Positions 1 through 11,917 of a stretch of 64,000 bases of DNA are shown here, piece by piece (position 1 is the first letter of the stretch; the number at the start of each line of letters is the position of its first letter). The DNA comes from Anaeramoeba flamelloides (taxonomy: Eukaryota > Metamonada > Anaeramoebidae). The stretch is taken from contig JANTQA010000021.1 in the NCBI GenBank assembly GCA_027625915.1, forward strand, positions 2,852,001 to 2,916,000, read 5' to 3'. The translations under genes were made by a program, and so were the position numbers. The notes under the pieces were generated by a model. That model was not told where the DNA came from. It ran no database searches and saw only the letters and a list, made by a program, of their open reading frames with translations.

Positions 1-643
1 TTTTTTAGAATTCAATAACCTTTCATTATATATCTAGTGAGAAAAATTACATTTAAAAAACCAAAGAACAAACAATAAAATCAACTAGAATTAAGACGAT
101 TTCATTTAACTAAAAATTGATTTTTTTAAATACGGTAGAGATGATTTTTTTAATATTTTTTTTGATTACAAATATATTTTTTTAACTGTAATTGAAATAT
201 TTTCAATTTTAATTTTAGTCTTTTGTAAGGTAGAATTGATATGTTTCTATTTATGATACTATTTCAATAATACCCGAATTAATCCAAAAATTTGAATAAT
301 TTGGAGTTATAGTTTCTAAATTGGAAATTTCGAATGATTTATGCAATTTGTAGGATATACAAAGGCTTAAAATCATTTAATTTTTAAATAATTCATCATT
401 GAATTTTTTTAAGATATAATTTTATGTTATACTTCACAAGAGATTTTTTTAAAATTACATGTTGAATTTTATCTAAAAAAATACCTAAATAGTTAAAATT
501 TTTTGAAATAAATGTTTTTTTATTCTTTATAAGTTTTTAAAAAAATGATGTAGCATTTCATATATTAAATTTAATTTTTGATTTAAATTAATTTTCATTT
601 CATTTTATAATTACAATTAAATCATCTTTAAGCTTTTTTCATT
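1..643. other. AT-rich intergenic DNA, no feature seen
   Basis: Long A and T runs with stops in all frames. I see no open reading frame, RNA gene or clear repeat here. Confidence 0.6.
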
Positions 644-1231
644 TAAGGTATTTCCAAAAAAGTGTGGCATTTTTTTTTTTACTTTTCATATAAAATAATC
701 TTTTTTAGTGATGGTAATCATTAATCAACTATACCAAAACAAGTTTAACATTAATACCGATTGAATCAATGGCTTATGTATTTAATTCAATACTTGTTAG
801 TTGAAATATTCCCAAAAAATGAAAAAAAAAATAGCACTTTTTTGGTTAAAGCAATGTACTACCAATTTCAATAAAAAACCGGAAATATGGAAAGGGAATA
901 TTTGATTTTTTAAACATGAAAACGCAGTTATATGTTTTTAATTATATTGTAAAAATTCTTGAGATTATACAAGTTATGAAAACAATTTTTTCGATCAAAA
1001 AGAAAATAATAAACACCAATTTTCACCATAAAAAAATATCAAATAAAATCGAGATCATAAGTTTTAATATATTTTATTTATGCAATACAATACTAAGAAA
1101 CAAATTGAATTATTATCAAGAATCTATAAATGGTGGTTAATGATTTTATATATTTAAATCCTTTTTTGAAGAATGTGTTACATAAATATATTTTAAAAAT
1201 AAATTTGCCCCACATTATTGGAAATAACTTA
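644..1231 (+). mobile_element. Non-autonomous DNA transposon, family A copy 1
   Basis: The 588 bp element starts TAAGGTATTTCCAAAAAAGT and ends with the inverted form (GGAAATAACTTA), giving terminal inverted repeats of about 30 bp with mismatches. The interior matches the copies at 21310-21892 (opposite strand) and 46791-47932 (same strand) almost end to end. The TA at each end fits a Tc1/mariner-type TA target duplication. The short reading frame inside (916-1140) is conserved only as DNA and has no recognisable domain, so I treat the element as a MITE without a transposase. Confidence 0.8.
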
Positions 1232-2120
1232 TTGATATCATGTACGAGTTTACTCTAAATTAATTCTTTAAATACAATCTAAATTCGACCCTTCTAAATT
1301 AATAAAGTTTCGTATGATCTTTTAATCTAAAGATTAAAAAAAATATTTTTTTCAAAAATATGATTTTTTTTTATTAGTTTTCATTTTTTATTCTATTATA
1401 AATACCGAATTATCTCATTGTCTTTATAATGAGTGGTATTGATTTTATGTGAAAATATTACAATTGTTTGGTGTTATCAGTACAAAGTTCTAAAACTTGA
1501 CTTTTAATGAAAACACCTTTGAAAAAAGATCGCCTTAGGTAGATTTCTAATGGCTTTAATCTTGATTTTTTTTTGAAAAAACAAAACGAAAACACCATTT
1601 TTCACAAAAAAAAATATATTTGAAATCTTTAGATTAAAAGATCTAATTAACCTTTATCAATTGAAAAGGATGTTTTCTAAAATAAAAAGAAAAAAGGCAC
1701 TAATTTAAAAATAATTTATTCGTGGGTTTATTCTATTAAATATTAAATTTAAATTAATATTCTTTTTGAAAAATTTTTTTTTCAATTTTTTTTATATTGT
1801 TGTATTTTGTAAAAAAAAAATTGAAAAAACAAAACAAAGAAAAGGAAAATTAACAAAAGAAAAAAGTAAAAGAAAAAAGAAAAAGAAAAAGAAAAATCAA
1901 AAGAAAAATCAAAAGAAAAAAGGAAAAGGAAAAGGAAAAGGAAAGGTACTCTTAAAATAATAAATGAAAGAATATAATCATCTGAAAAAAGTGTATTAAA
2001 AAGTTTATATACAGAAATAAAACTATTTCATACTGACCTCTCTTCACTTTAAGTTGATCTCAAAGCTTTTCACTTATTTATATTAATAATAACTGATTTT
2101 TTTTTTTTTTTTTCTATGCA
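1232..2120. other. Intergenic DNA with a purine-rich low-complexity tract
   Basis: Mostly AT-rich non-coding sequence. At about 1810-1950 there is an AAAAG/AAAAGG-type tract that translates as poly-Lys. It has no domain or conserved start, so I do not call a gene. The 3' end of the poly(A) polymerase gene lies at the right edge. Confidence 0.6.
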
Positions 2121-3359
2121 TTACTTTTTCTCTTCTTTCAATTTTTTGGATTGTTTTTGTTCAAATTTTTTAACATTCAAAACTTTCCATAAAGGCTCAC
2201 CTTTGGAAAGTTGTTGATATGCGTGAGCAAAAGCCTTGCGGCATTCCAAGATTGCAAAGGAAGATTTAGCAGTGTTATTGCTGACGTCGAGGGGGTCTTG
2301 TACGTAGGGTATTGTTGGGTTGGTATGGTCAAAAACATCCACCAAATGTTTGTTAAAGTAAAACCCATTATTTAAAATGGATATCCCTGTTGAAATATAA
2401 TTAAACCTTGAGTAAAGATAAAAAAAGTCGATAAGCAGTTGCCCCAGATTGACGAGACAGGAGGTTTCGTTTGCACAGGGGTGCATCTGGAAATGCGAAA
2501 CCAGCATGAGCATAAGCGTGTACGAGCCGATTCCACCATAGAACGGCTCGTGCAAGTTGCGGACTTTCAGAAACCATTTTAAAACGATCAGCAAGGGCAA
2601 AAGAGGCGGGTATTTTTTGATTTTGGATCGGGTCAGTTTCACCGCCCTTGAGGACTTTGAAATATTAAAGGAAATGTCGACCCACAAATTGCTTTCTGCT
2701 TCAACTAATTTAATAATCGGCACAGAAGCGGATCCAACAACATTGAGATCTCTCCACAATGAAGAGTTTTCGGATTTTTGGAGCCATTCCCCTAATTGCT
2801 CCGCTAGTTGTCCAGATTGCTTGCTTTGTGTTTTGGTTAGCAGAGTTGTTGACTTGTGCATATTTGTGACCGTCGATTTGGTGTTCTCTTTGGTGTTTTC
2901 TTTTGTGTTCTCTTTTGTGTTGGTTTCTTTTGTGTTCTCATTTGTGTTCTCCTTTGTGTTCTCCTTTGTGTTAGTTTCCGTTGTTTCAGAATAAAAAACC
3001 GTCAAATCAATATCAGATGTAGGCAAGTAACACCCACTTGCATAGGATCCATACACACCAATGGTCGCCTTTGGCCAAAGCTTGGAAATTGTAGCCGAGA
3101 CCCGCTCAATAACCTTATCACGTATAATCTTGTCTTCCTTGGTAGGAAGGATTTCAGAAAGAAAATCCAATATCTCTGCATGCAAGCACAAAGTGTGATC
3201 CTCGTGTGTGTACTTGTAGCGCGAATACCAGGTTTGTTCTTCAAAGTTAATACTAATTGGCACATTCTTCCTTTCAGTCCTTTTAACTTCAACAGACATG
3301 TCTTCATACATTTTTTGAATTGGTTCTATTAGAAGATCATTTGATTTGCTTTTATTCAT
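2121..3359 (-). CDS. Non-canonical poly(A) polymerase, TRF4/PAPD5-like nucleotidyltransferase
   Basis: A 412-residue protein read from the ATG at 3359; the frame is open further upstream only through a TTG. It carries the DNA polymerase beta-like nucleotidyltransferase signature: GSYASG at residues 104-109 followed by LPTSDIDLTV, with metal-binding Asp116 and Asp118, and the third Asp at 228 in WVDIS. The central and C-terminal parts match the TRF4-type helical domain (PPLLPLLIVLKWFL, then GGIGSYTLMLMLVSHFQMHP). Family members add short oligo(A) tails to nuclear RNAs, for example in the TRAMP complex, or uridylate RNA. An Asn-Thr-Lys-Glu-rich repeat (residues about 125-161) is inserted between the second and third catalytic Asp, where most homologues have a short loop. 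I see no RNA-recognition or zinc-knuckle domain. Family is firm; the exact substrate is not. Confidence 0.88.
   Translation of the reverse strand: MNKSKSNDLLIEPIQKMYEDMSVEVKRTERKNVPISINFEEQTWYSRYKYTHEDHTLCLHAEILDFLSEILPTKEDKIIRDKVIERVSATISKLWPKATIGVYGSYASGCYLPTSDIDLTVFYSETTETNTKENTKENTNENTKETNTKENTKENTKENTKSTVTNMHKSTTLLTKTQSKQSGQLAEQLGEWLQKSENSSLWRDLNVVGSASVPIIKLVEAESNLWVDISFNISKSSRAVKLTRSKIKKYPPLLPLLIVLKWFLKVRNLHEPFYGGIGSYTLMLMLVSHFQMHPCANETSCLVNLGQLLIDFFYLYSRFNYISTGISILNNGFYFNKHLVDVFDHTNPTIPYVQDPLDVSNNTAKSSFAILECRKAFAHAYQQLSKGEPLWKVLNVKKFEQKQSKKLKEEKK
2877..2987 (-). repeat. Codon-level tandem repeat (Asn-Thr-Lys-Glu) inside the poly(A) polymerase gene
   Basis: About nine imperfect units of 12-15 bp (TTTGTGTTCTCC and variants on the + strand) encode NTKEN-type repeats. 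The array stays in frame and lies between catalytic motifs, so it is probably an exposed hydrophilic loop. Such arrays usually vary in length between alleles. Confidence 0.75.
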
Positions 3360-4044
3360 TAATAATAAAAATTTGTGTTTGTGTTTGTTGGAATAAATGA
3401 ATAAAAACAAAAATTTTGACTAAAAAAATTAAAATAAATTTAGAAAAAATGAGAATATTTTCGTTCTTTTTTGTGTTGACAGCAATTCTTTATTTTTACA
3501 TTACTCTTATTTGTCATCAAATCCTTTCTATTCTTTTTTTGCAGTTTCAATAAAAACTAAAAATCGACAAATTGTCTCTTGAAAATTCTTTTTAGATAAG
3601 TTAATTTGGGTTTGATAGACAATGATTTCCTTGTTGTCTAGAATCTAATAAAGTTTTTTTGAGAATATCTATATTTATTGATCATTTGTAACTTTAGGTG
3701 TTAGTTGTTGTTAAAATAACTCTTACCTACTTAATGGATGATGCTAGAAAAAATAAGTCATGCTTATTTTTTCTTGAACGTTTTTCGAATGATCAAAGAT
3801 ATCTTGAATAAACAACAAGAAAATATGTTGTTGGTTTCTTAAAGGTTATTATCAAAAGTAGATTCTAAAAATATAAAGAATCAAATAACAGATCTTTCTC
3901 AAAAAATAGAGACATTTATTGAGGAAAAGTTTTAATTCTATCAAAAAAAAAAAGTCTTAAGGGATTGGTCATCTACTAGAACAAGGAAATATTTAACAAT
4001 ATTTTATTGGTGGTATTCTTTACTTTCAAATTTGACTATGACAA
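3360..4044. other. Upstream region of the poly(A) polymerase gene
   Basis: AT-rich 5' flank. I see no TATA-like element that stands out from background, and no second gene. Confidence 0.5.
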
Positions 4045-5105
4045 GTGTCAAAAAATTCGAATTGACTAAGACAGCCCAAAAAAGAAAATTAGTCTACACA
4101 GATCAATTTTTTTTTTCCATTTTAAAGGAGAAGGAAAACCCTTATGTCCATTTTATTTTAAACATTATAAAAAATTTTTTTACCATTATTTATTATCATA
4201 CACAACATTATTACACAATACCAAGTCTTTGTTGCCCGGAATATTAAAATAAAGATTTTTTTTAATTTTGAGATAAATCTCTTGGTAAACCAAAAAATTG
4301 ATTTATTAAACGGACTAAAAAATAATTGTATTGATTTCAAGAAGGGTGGTTATAATAATTAAATGTTTAAAGTCAGTAAAAACTTTTACTCAAAAATTTT
4401 GTTTTTGTTCTAAGATAAAATTCGATTTTTCAAAATAAAATTTTCCTGAAGATATTTAGGAAAAAAAATAATTTTATCCTCAAAATTCAATATCAATTTT
4501 TTTCTTCTAAAAATGATTTGAATTGTTATAAGGTTTCTTGTGAATAAGACCAAACAATTTGTTAAAAACAATTTTTCAAAATTGAAAATTTTTATGCAAT
4601 TTTTTTTTTCATTTTTTTAAAAAAACGAGAAAAAGGACTTTTTAAAAACAATTAATAATAAAAAATTTTTTTTGCTTAATAGATTTCAGTTTGATTGATA
4701 AAATTTTGTTCAGCTTCGACCAAATATTCATTTATTAAATCACTTATACCAAAATTAGTTTTATTGGCTGATATTTGAATTGAAACAATTATAATAAAAA
4801 TTCTAACAAAATAAAAAATTTTCAATCAAAATCAATACTCTCAAATATTAAACAAGAGATCCGTTTTCCCATTTTCAAGAATTAACTTAATTTTTAATAA
4901 AAATACTAGATTTCTTTTTTGCTTTTTTATATTGGATACAAGTAAATTTTGGATTTCAAAAAGCAGACTCAAATTAATAAATTATTTAAATGAGGTTAAC
5001 TCATTCATTTCATAAGTCGAAACACAAATTACAAAAAATATTTTTTTTTAAAATCTTGACAAGATTTCATTTTATTTTTGAAAAATACTAGTCACTTAAA
5101 AAAGA
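4045..5105 (+). repeat. Dispersed repeat, family D copy 1 (about 1.06 kb)
   Basis: This stretch is clearly related, at moderate identity and with small gaps, to 28755-29825 on the same strand. Shared landmarks are a segment ending TACCAAGTCTTTGTTGCC near 4230, TTTTGTTCTAAGATAAAATT near 4410 and GACTCAAATTAATAAATTAT near 4970. I found no inverted ends and no coding domain, so the class of element is unknown. Boundaries are approximate. Confidence 0.65.
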
Positions 5106-5783
5106 AATAAAATTACTTAAATTTATAACAAAATTCAAATATAATTTTAAAAATATCTGAAAATATCAAGGGGTTTACTTTCAAACTAAATTACAACTTG
5201 TATATGGAATTGGAGAGTAAATTATTTTTTTCAATGTACTAAAAGAAGAAAATGTGAGTATAAATTTAAGGGTAATTGCCATTTTTGGGTTCCAAGTTAT
5301 ATGCTTTAATGATCACTAGATCGCTTTAATTTTTAGAAATTACTATGCCCATTTAAACCATAATTGAATTATCTTGTTAGAAAAAAATCCAATTTGTTTG
5401 TAATCCTAATTAATGGACAGGATCCTTTTGAAAAAAAATCAAAATAGCTACTAGAAAGAGAATTTTTTTTGAAGGGGTTTGTTTTGAATTTATATCAAAA
5501 TAAATAAATTTGATTTCCTTAAAAACGTGAAATTGTTTTTCTGAAAAGTTAAAAAGTATTTATATGTATTTTTTTCAAATTTTCAATTGTAAAAACTTCT
5601 AAATTGGAGTTTTTGGTTTTATTCTTTATAATACCTCATATATTTCGATAAATACCAAAAAAAAAAAATAAAAAAAGTGTTACCAATTAGAGAAATTGAT
5701 CATAATTTTCGGTCTAACCTTGAAGAGTGTATTAATTATTTATATAATTTTTCATGAATTGCCCAAATTAAGCAAAGGTGTTT
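5106..5783. other. Intergenic DNA, no feature seen
   Basis: AT-rich sequence without an open frame or a repeat that I could match elsewhere in the window. Confidence 0.5.
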
Positions 5784-6315
5784 ATGTTAACAATCCCTGA
5801 AGAAATTGGAAGTAAAGATTATCTTGAATTAGAGTGTCAAACTTAATATTTTGGATCTTCATTGATTAATCTTCATCTTAGTATGAATTTTAATAGTTTT
5901 TAAATAGTCAATTTATCTCCAAAATCTGAATTGAAGAGTGTAAGATTAATTGAACAGAACTTAGGTATATAAAAATGTCGTTTTTGGGATTTAGATTGAA
6001 ATTTTACTATTTGCTGAATGTAAGTTGGTACTTTTTAAAAAATATAATTATTGTTTTCATAATTGAATAAATGAGAAATAAATATTTCAGTTGAAAACCC
6101 AAAACAACAAATTTATTCTAGCATACTGGCCAATCTATTTGTCTTACAATCTTAAATTCCGATTTCAGATAAAAAAAAATCCAAAAATTTCCATTTTGAA
6201 CCACTATTAAAACCCATACCAAGCACAAGATCGATCAGATAAGAACCAAATTAACAAGGCACTACAAAAGACACAAGATAATCTTTTATCAAATTTTAGG
6301 GATTGTAAACCTTAA
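5784..6315. mobile_element. Long-arm foldback element, family E copy 1
   Basis: The left arm (starting TTAACAATCCCTGAAG) and the right arm (ending GGGATTGTAAACCTTAA) are inverted copies of each other over roughly 180 bp each, around a short AT-rich loop. The arms also match those of the element at 43310-44092; the phrase TGAATTTTAATAGT is shared. No coding content, so this is a non-autonomous foldback or MITE-like element. It is more diverged than the 43 kb copy and so probably older. Confidence 0.65.
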
Positions 6316-6599
6316 TGAGTACTATTTAACAACTACTCTTATTTTCCAATTAAAAAATGAAAATTTTTTGTTCACATTTCAAAATATTTTTCAAGTTTAA
6401 AAGCTGAAAAAAGATCCAAAGATCTTTACAACATCTTGTAGAAATGATATTTTTAGACAATAAATTAAACTACCTTAGTTAATTCTAAGACAAAAATTTT
6501 TCCTCAACTAATTTGACTGTAGCAGTTATAATTAATACTCATTTTGGAAATTGAAATAAAAATTTTTATTTATTAATTAGATATTAATCGTATTAAAAA

Positions 6600-6705
6600 A
6601 TATCCAGCTTAAAATCGATCATCTAAGAAGCAACCTAACCTGGCCTTCTACTTTATACAAGATAATCTTTTTTCCTTCTTTTAGGATATTAAACCTTCGG
6701 TATGG
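6600..6705. repeat. Solo arm of a family E foldback element
   Basis: About 100 bp resembles the right arm of the element at 5784-6315 (shared ATCGATCA, CAAGATAATCTTTT and TTTTAGG blocks, then TTAAACCTT). No partner arm is visible, so it looks like a remnant. The rest of 6316-7057 shows nothing else. Confidence 0.5.
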
Positions 6706-7057
6706 ATTGCGCCTTATTGTTTCGTTAATCAATTTTTATTTTTGATGATCAAAAATCGCTTCGATTTAAAGTTCCGGATTGTTACTTCTAATTTCGGAGA
6801 TGATACAGGTTTTTAAAAGACAGTTGTTTGTCTTCAATTTGAATTCAGAAAGAACAAAAAAGTTTGACAACAAAACAAACAGAAACAAGAGAAATAATCG
6901 ACAATTTAATTTTTTTTATTGTTAAAAAAAGGTTTTATTTTTTTTTAAATTTTCAAAACATTCGAAAATGAACAAACATTACAAACAAAAAAATTTGGAA
7001 AAAATTCAAAAATTCGTAGAAAAAATAAATTTATGCAAGAAATAAAACTTTTCACTA

Positions 7058-8113
7058 CTAATTGTTTGCGTAATGGTTATCAAAAAAATTTCTGTTTTCT
7101 GAGTGGTCGTTTGCATTATTCAAATCAAAGATTTCCTCAACAAAATTGTTACATTCTGTTTGGTTTTTGTTGACTTCAAGGAGATCATGGGCAACATCAC
7201 AAACGAACTCTTTTTGGACTGAAAAAGGTGTTTGTTTGCTCTGGTTATTTCCATTTACTCGATTCTCTTCACTTTCTTCTGTTTCTTCAAATTTTGGTTC
7301 TTCATTTTTAATTGATTCTTGAGGATTAATTTCTGCTTTCTCTTGCATATTTTCATCTTTTTCTCTTTCTTTTTCTTTTTTTTCATTCCTTTCTTTTTGT
7401 TTTTTTTCTTTTTCTTTTTCTTTTTGTTGTAGCTTTTTTTTTTTTAATTGCCTGATGGTTGTTTTCTCTTCTTCAATACAAATTTTGTTTCTGGCTTTTT
7501 CTTCTTTAAGATTTGTGACTGTATTTTTTTGAAGAAACTGATTTAGTGAATTTGTTAATTGGAAATGAAAAATATTTTTTTCATCTTTGTTTTTCAAGTT
7601 TGGGAATTTTAAAATTTTTGATGTTCGTGGTGGTTTCTTCTTTTTGAGTTTTTTTTTGTTAACTTTTTTTGGAATTTTTTTTTTTTGAATAGGTTTGTGT
7701 TTTTTCAAATTCACAATCTTTTCTTTTGGTAATGGTAAACTTGGCCTTTTGTTTGAGAGTTCACCAAAAATCATCCCACCAGTCCACTTCCTTGGGGTTA
7801 TGTTTTTATAGTTAAGAGAAATAAAATAATTCCCAAGGTTTTTTCTAACATTGGATCTTCCATGCCTAAAGACATAACACAAAATATTGATGAGATCATT
7901 TTCAACTGTTACCTTACCATCCTTTTCAAAAATTAAACTGGGGAAATATTCGAGAATTTTTGGAATTCTTTTTTTGTTATTTTTCACATCTTTGATTTGG
8001 TCCAATTGGCTTTTTTGTTTCTCTGTACAATTCATATAAGCCTTTATTTGGCAATCAGTTGGTTTATATGATTCCCTATTTGCTCTATTACCAACTCTTT
8101 TCGGTTTTGACAT
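7058..8113 (-). CDS. Unrecognised Lys/Glu-rich protein, 351 residues
   Basis: Single-exon frame with an ATG start (8113) and TAG stop. I do not recognise the family. Residues about 50-130 look folded and are the best place to look for homology: they contain EYFPSLIFEKDGKVTVENDL, a Cys-Tyr-Val-Phe-Arg-His stretch at 79-84, and TPRKWTGGMIFGELSNKRP at 106-124. Residues 130-170 are basic (many KKK runs), consistent with a nuclear signal or nucleic-acid contact. Residues about 205-265 are a highly charged EKEKEK/KERNEKKEKE segment likely to be helical or coiled coil. The C-terminus is acidic and Asn-rich. The mixed composition of the N-terminal block argues that this is a real gene rather than low-complexity noise. 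Function unknown; a nuclear structural or nucleic-acid-binding role is only a guess. Confidence 0.7.
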   Translation of the reverse strand: MSKPKRVGNRANRESYKPTDCQIKAYMNCTEKQKSQLDQIKDVKNNKKRIPKILEYFPSLIFEKDGKVTVENDLINILCYVFRHGRSNVRKNLGNYFISLNYKNITPRKWTGGMIFGELSNKRPSLPLPKEKIVNLKKHKPIQKKKIPKKVNKKKLKKKKPPRTSKILKFPNLKNKDEKNIFHFQLTNSLNQFLQKNTVTNLKEEKARNKICIEEEKTTIRQLKKKKLQQKEKEKEKKQKERNEKKEKEREKDENMQEKAEINPQESIKNEEPKFEETEESEENRVNGNNQSKQTPFSVQKEFVCDVAHDLLEVNKNQTECNNFVEEIFDLNNANDHSENRNFFDNHYANN

Positions 8114-8657
8114 TGAATTGATTTGAATAATAAATTAAGAAGAGAATTGAATTAGAAAAAAAAAGTAAAGGAAAAAAACTTGTAAAAGGGTAAAAAAAAT
8201 AAAAAAGATGAAAAAGTTAAAGTTAATTGCAAAATTTAAATAATTCGTATACTTTTCTCGATTTCACTTCTTTGGAAACTTATTGGGTTGACACAAAATC
8301 TTTTTCTTCTCCTAAGGTTTGAAATTTAAGCATGAAACATTTTGGCAATTATCTTTTTTTCAGTAATGAAATCTTTCTTTAATTTAACGTTCTTGGTCCC
8401 CCGTATTATTACACAATGCACGTTTTATTTAAAAAATGTACCTAATAAATATTAGAGATCTCAAATTACAAACTATTTCTATGAAAACTTTTCTCTTTGT
8501 GAAAAAAAAAAAGGAATAATTTGTTGTTTGTGATCTCTATATGGTTGGTTTGTAATTTTATTATTATTATCTGTTATATAGGTAAGATAATAGTTCTAAT
8601 CGAAACCTAATTTATTTCAGAATCAAAAAAACAATAATTGGTTCAAGTTATAAAGCC
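8114..8657. other. Intergenic 5' flank of the Lys-rich protein gene
   Basis: AT-rich sequence between the gene start and the TTAA-bounded element. No feature that I can support. Confidence 0.5.
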
Positions 8658-9867
8658 TTAAGGGGGTAAGTACATTTTTCTTTTTTTGAGTGCCACCATT
8701 TGTGTGAAACTGAATTCTTCAAATCATTTCTTTAGCCAAATACATTGATATTTTCATCAAATACTAGAGTGGAATATATCCGAGTAGAAGATATTTTCAA
8801 ACCAATAAAAAAACCAAAATCAAAACAATGAAAAAATTAATCAAAAAAAAAATAAATAAAAAGGATTTACTTATTGATCTTATCTTTAACTTTTTTTACA
8901 ATTACGTATTTAAATTTGGTTTTATTTTTAATTTTTTATGAAAAAAATTTTGTTTGGAAAATTTTTGAGATATAAATTACTGTTTATTTCAAAAGAATTT
9001 CCAAAATGAATTTAAAAATCCTTTTTTCATTTATGTCATCTAATTCTAGTTTTAGTTCAGAAAATCAGTTTTTTTTTTAATTCTTCTTGAGAATAAGGGT
9101 TTATTGGACAAATTCGTTTGATGTTATAATTATTTATTTTCCCATTAAAATAAGAACTCAAAATAATTCAGAATCTGATTGAAATTTTTTATTGAATTTT
9201 TCAATTATTTTGATTTGAATCTTTTGTAACTGTATTTTGATTCCAATAATTCAATCACTTTATTTTAATTTTTGAAATAGTATTCTTTGCTTTGGCTTTG
9301 TTTGATAAAAATATTTTAAAAAAGAATTTTGGAAGCAAATTTGTCAGAAAAGGTTTTGGTAAAATAATAATAAATAATAATGAGGCGAGAAATTCAAGGA
9401 AAAAAATAGTTTTTATATATACAAACTAAGAAGATAAAGAAAAAAAATCTTTGAAAATAGACTTTTATCAATTTTTTTTTATTTCATTCTTGATTTCAAC
9501 AAATTTATTTGGAATGGTGATCGTTTGTGTTTGGTCTTCTAAAAGAAAATATTTGTTTCAAATGCAAACCCTTTCTGGTATATTTTTTGGTTTACTGTTT
9601 GATTAATTTCAATCGTTCGTATAAACACATCTCTAGATCCCGAACCAAATTTAATAAAACCCAAAAATTGAATCAAAAAAAAAATGTTCAAAAAATCGAA
9701 AAATTTAAGATTCAACTCTGAATTTCTTTGATTCTTTTTTCGAATAGACTGATGGATGGTGTTTTGGTTCCCAAGTTTCAATATCCAGTGGCACACAACA
9801 AATATTTTTCAGTAATGTTAACACAATTAAAATTTTTGAAAATGGTAAAATGTACTTACTTCCTTAA
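8658..9867 (+). mobile_element. TTAA-bounded non-autonomous DNA transposon, family C copy 1
   Basis: A 1210 bp unit with TTAA at both ends. The left end reads TTAAGGGGGTAAGTACATTT and the right end is its inverse (AAATGTACTTACTTCCTTAA), giving a terminal inverted repeat of about 18 bp. A sub-terminal GTGCCAC (left) / GTGGCAC (right) pair is also inverted. The copy at 50494-51712 has the same ends and nearly the same length. TTAA is the target of piggyBac-type elements, but the terminal bases do not follow the usual piggyBac CCC start, so the superfamily stays open. Short frames at 9527-9796 have no domain that I recognise. Confidence 0.75.
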
Positions 9868-11917
9868 TATTTAAATTTTCAATATCTTTTTGATCAGAAT
9901 AATTAATATATACGCTGTTGAAATAATTTAAACAATAATTGTGAAATATTTCATTTCATCAAGAAGAAAATGTGTCTAGATACAGATACACTTAGTCTTT
10001 GTAAAAAAAATGATGATCTTTTTTTAAAGCTCTGGGAACATTTGACAAAAAAAGTTCAATATGGTTTTTAAATTGTAACTATTTTTTTAAATCTGATAAC
10101 TCAAAGTAAGAACTATTCAAAAAGAAAAAATAAATGATTAAATACAAAAGAAGTTAGACAACAAAAACAAACATTTATTCTAATAAATTCCATTTCGCTT
10201 AACTGTGCTGATTTAAAAATGAAAAATTCACTTTTTTTTAGAATCGGCCAAAAATAGATTGTTTAAAAATAAGAGAAATAATAAACTTCAGATTAGGGCT
10301 GAGAAACAGAAAAGAAATACCTGAACAAACCAAAAATATCAAAAAAAAAAAAAAAATGTTTAAAAAATTTCTGGGGCGCTTTCATTGGAAGGTCTCGTGC
10401 AAAATTTCTCAATTTCTTTAGTAAATTAAAAATTATTTTCAATAAGATTTTTGAATTACGGTCAAATGTCTTCATTCAGAAAGAAAATACAAATCCTCAA
10501 TTTTCTTAATGTTAATTTGGAGTTTCAAAAAAAAAATTATAAACTTTAATTTTCAAAAAAAGTATAAAACAAAGAAAAGAATTAAAAGAGAAAATTGAAA
10601 CTAAATCAAAATTAAATAATAGATTAATCAAAAGATAAGTTTTTTCCGATAAAACTCTATTTGAGTAAAACTATTCAGTTATATTAGATTGTTTTGATGT
10701 TTTTAAAAAAATTATAAATTTTCTCAATAAAATGGTAAATCCATAGATATCTTATATTATTTATTTTTCATTGGAATTTAAGGAGGACTTTTTGAATTCC
10801 TTTTATTTTAATTAATTGATTTTTTAGAAATGTTTTAATAGATTTGATCATGTTGTTTTTATCCACTTAACTTTTCTTTCAGTCAAAGGTACCGACATTT
10901 TTTTTCAAATATTAATTATTTTATATAATTGACCTTTGAAGTGTAAATAAGAAATAAACAGAATAATACACATCGTGGAATTGTTGATATCAGTCTTGGG
11001 TATAACTATCCGTAATTGTGCAAATTTGAGAAAAAAAAACATAATATTTTTCTTGGCAGGGTGATCTTTAAAGTACCCACAATGAAAAATAATTTGATTG
11101 TTGTTTTGAAATAATGAGTAAAATTGAGTGAGTTATTATTTATTGAAATGTGAGGATCTTTAATGAAAAAAAAAAAATAATTAAAAAAAAAAAGAAATAA
11201 AAAATTTCTTTAAATTACATTTATTTATTTTTAATAGATAAGTGAAATCTAGAAGATTTTTAAAGTCTAATAAAAGTATTAAAAGTAATTAGTCACAACA
11301 AAAAAAATAAGTTTCAAAATCTCAACATTTTCAAATAGTTATTTTCTTCACCTACTTTAAACTCTCAAAATAAATAACACTATCTAAGAACAACACCTTT
11401 TGAATTCTATTTTGTTTTTTTTTTAATTAAAAACATAACTGGTTGATTAAGATCTAGAGACATTTCAAATATCTTTTATCCATCTGTCTTTTCTATTTTT
11501 AATATTTCGAAACTTTAAACAAAAACTCAACAATTTATTTCTCAATATAACCTAAAAACGGGAAAAAAAAACAAAGAGAAAACACCAAATTTACGCATAA
11601 ATCGTTGAGTATTATCTAATAAAGATCTTTTTCTCTGGAAATAACTAGCATTATTTTAGTGAATTCGGAAAAATATACTGATTATAATTCTGGATAATTG
11701 ATATTTTAAATACAGCCAAGAGAGAATTATAATTTGCTTATTTTGGAGAACCGAACAAAATTGCCAGATTTATTATTAGAAAGGGGTTAGTTAATACCCT
11801 TAATTTTAATTAAAATTAAAAACAAACAAAAAAAAAACAAAAAATATATTTACAATTTGTCTTTTATAAAAAAAAAAAAGAATTAAAACATCAAAAAATA
11901 ATTTATTAAAATTTATA
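9868..11917. other. Intergenic DNA, nothing definite
   Basis: About 2 kb of AT-rich sequence with many homopolymer runs. I found no long frame, no paired inverted ends and no copy elsewhere in the window. Confidence 0.45.

Noticed and set aside
1766-1960. Lys-rich 64-codon frame
   Set aside because: It is the translation of an AAAAG-type purine tract. No domain, no ATG at its start.
2557-3332. Plus-strand frames of 145 and 158 codons
   Set aside because: They lie opposite the poly(A) polymerase gene. The real gene has catalytic motifs in the minus strand; these are antisense shadows.
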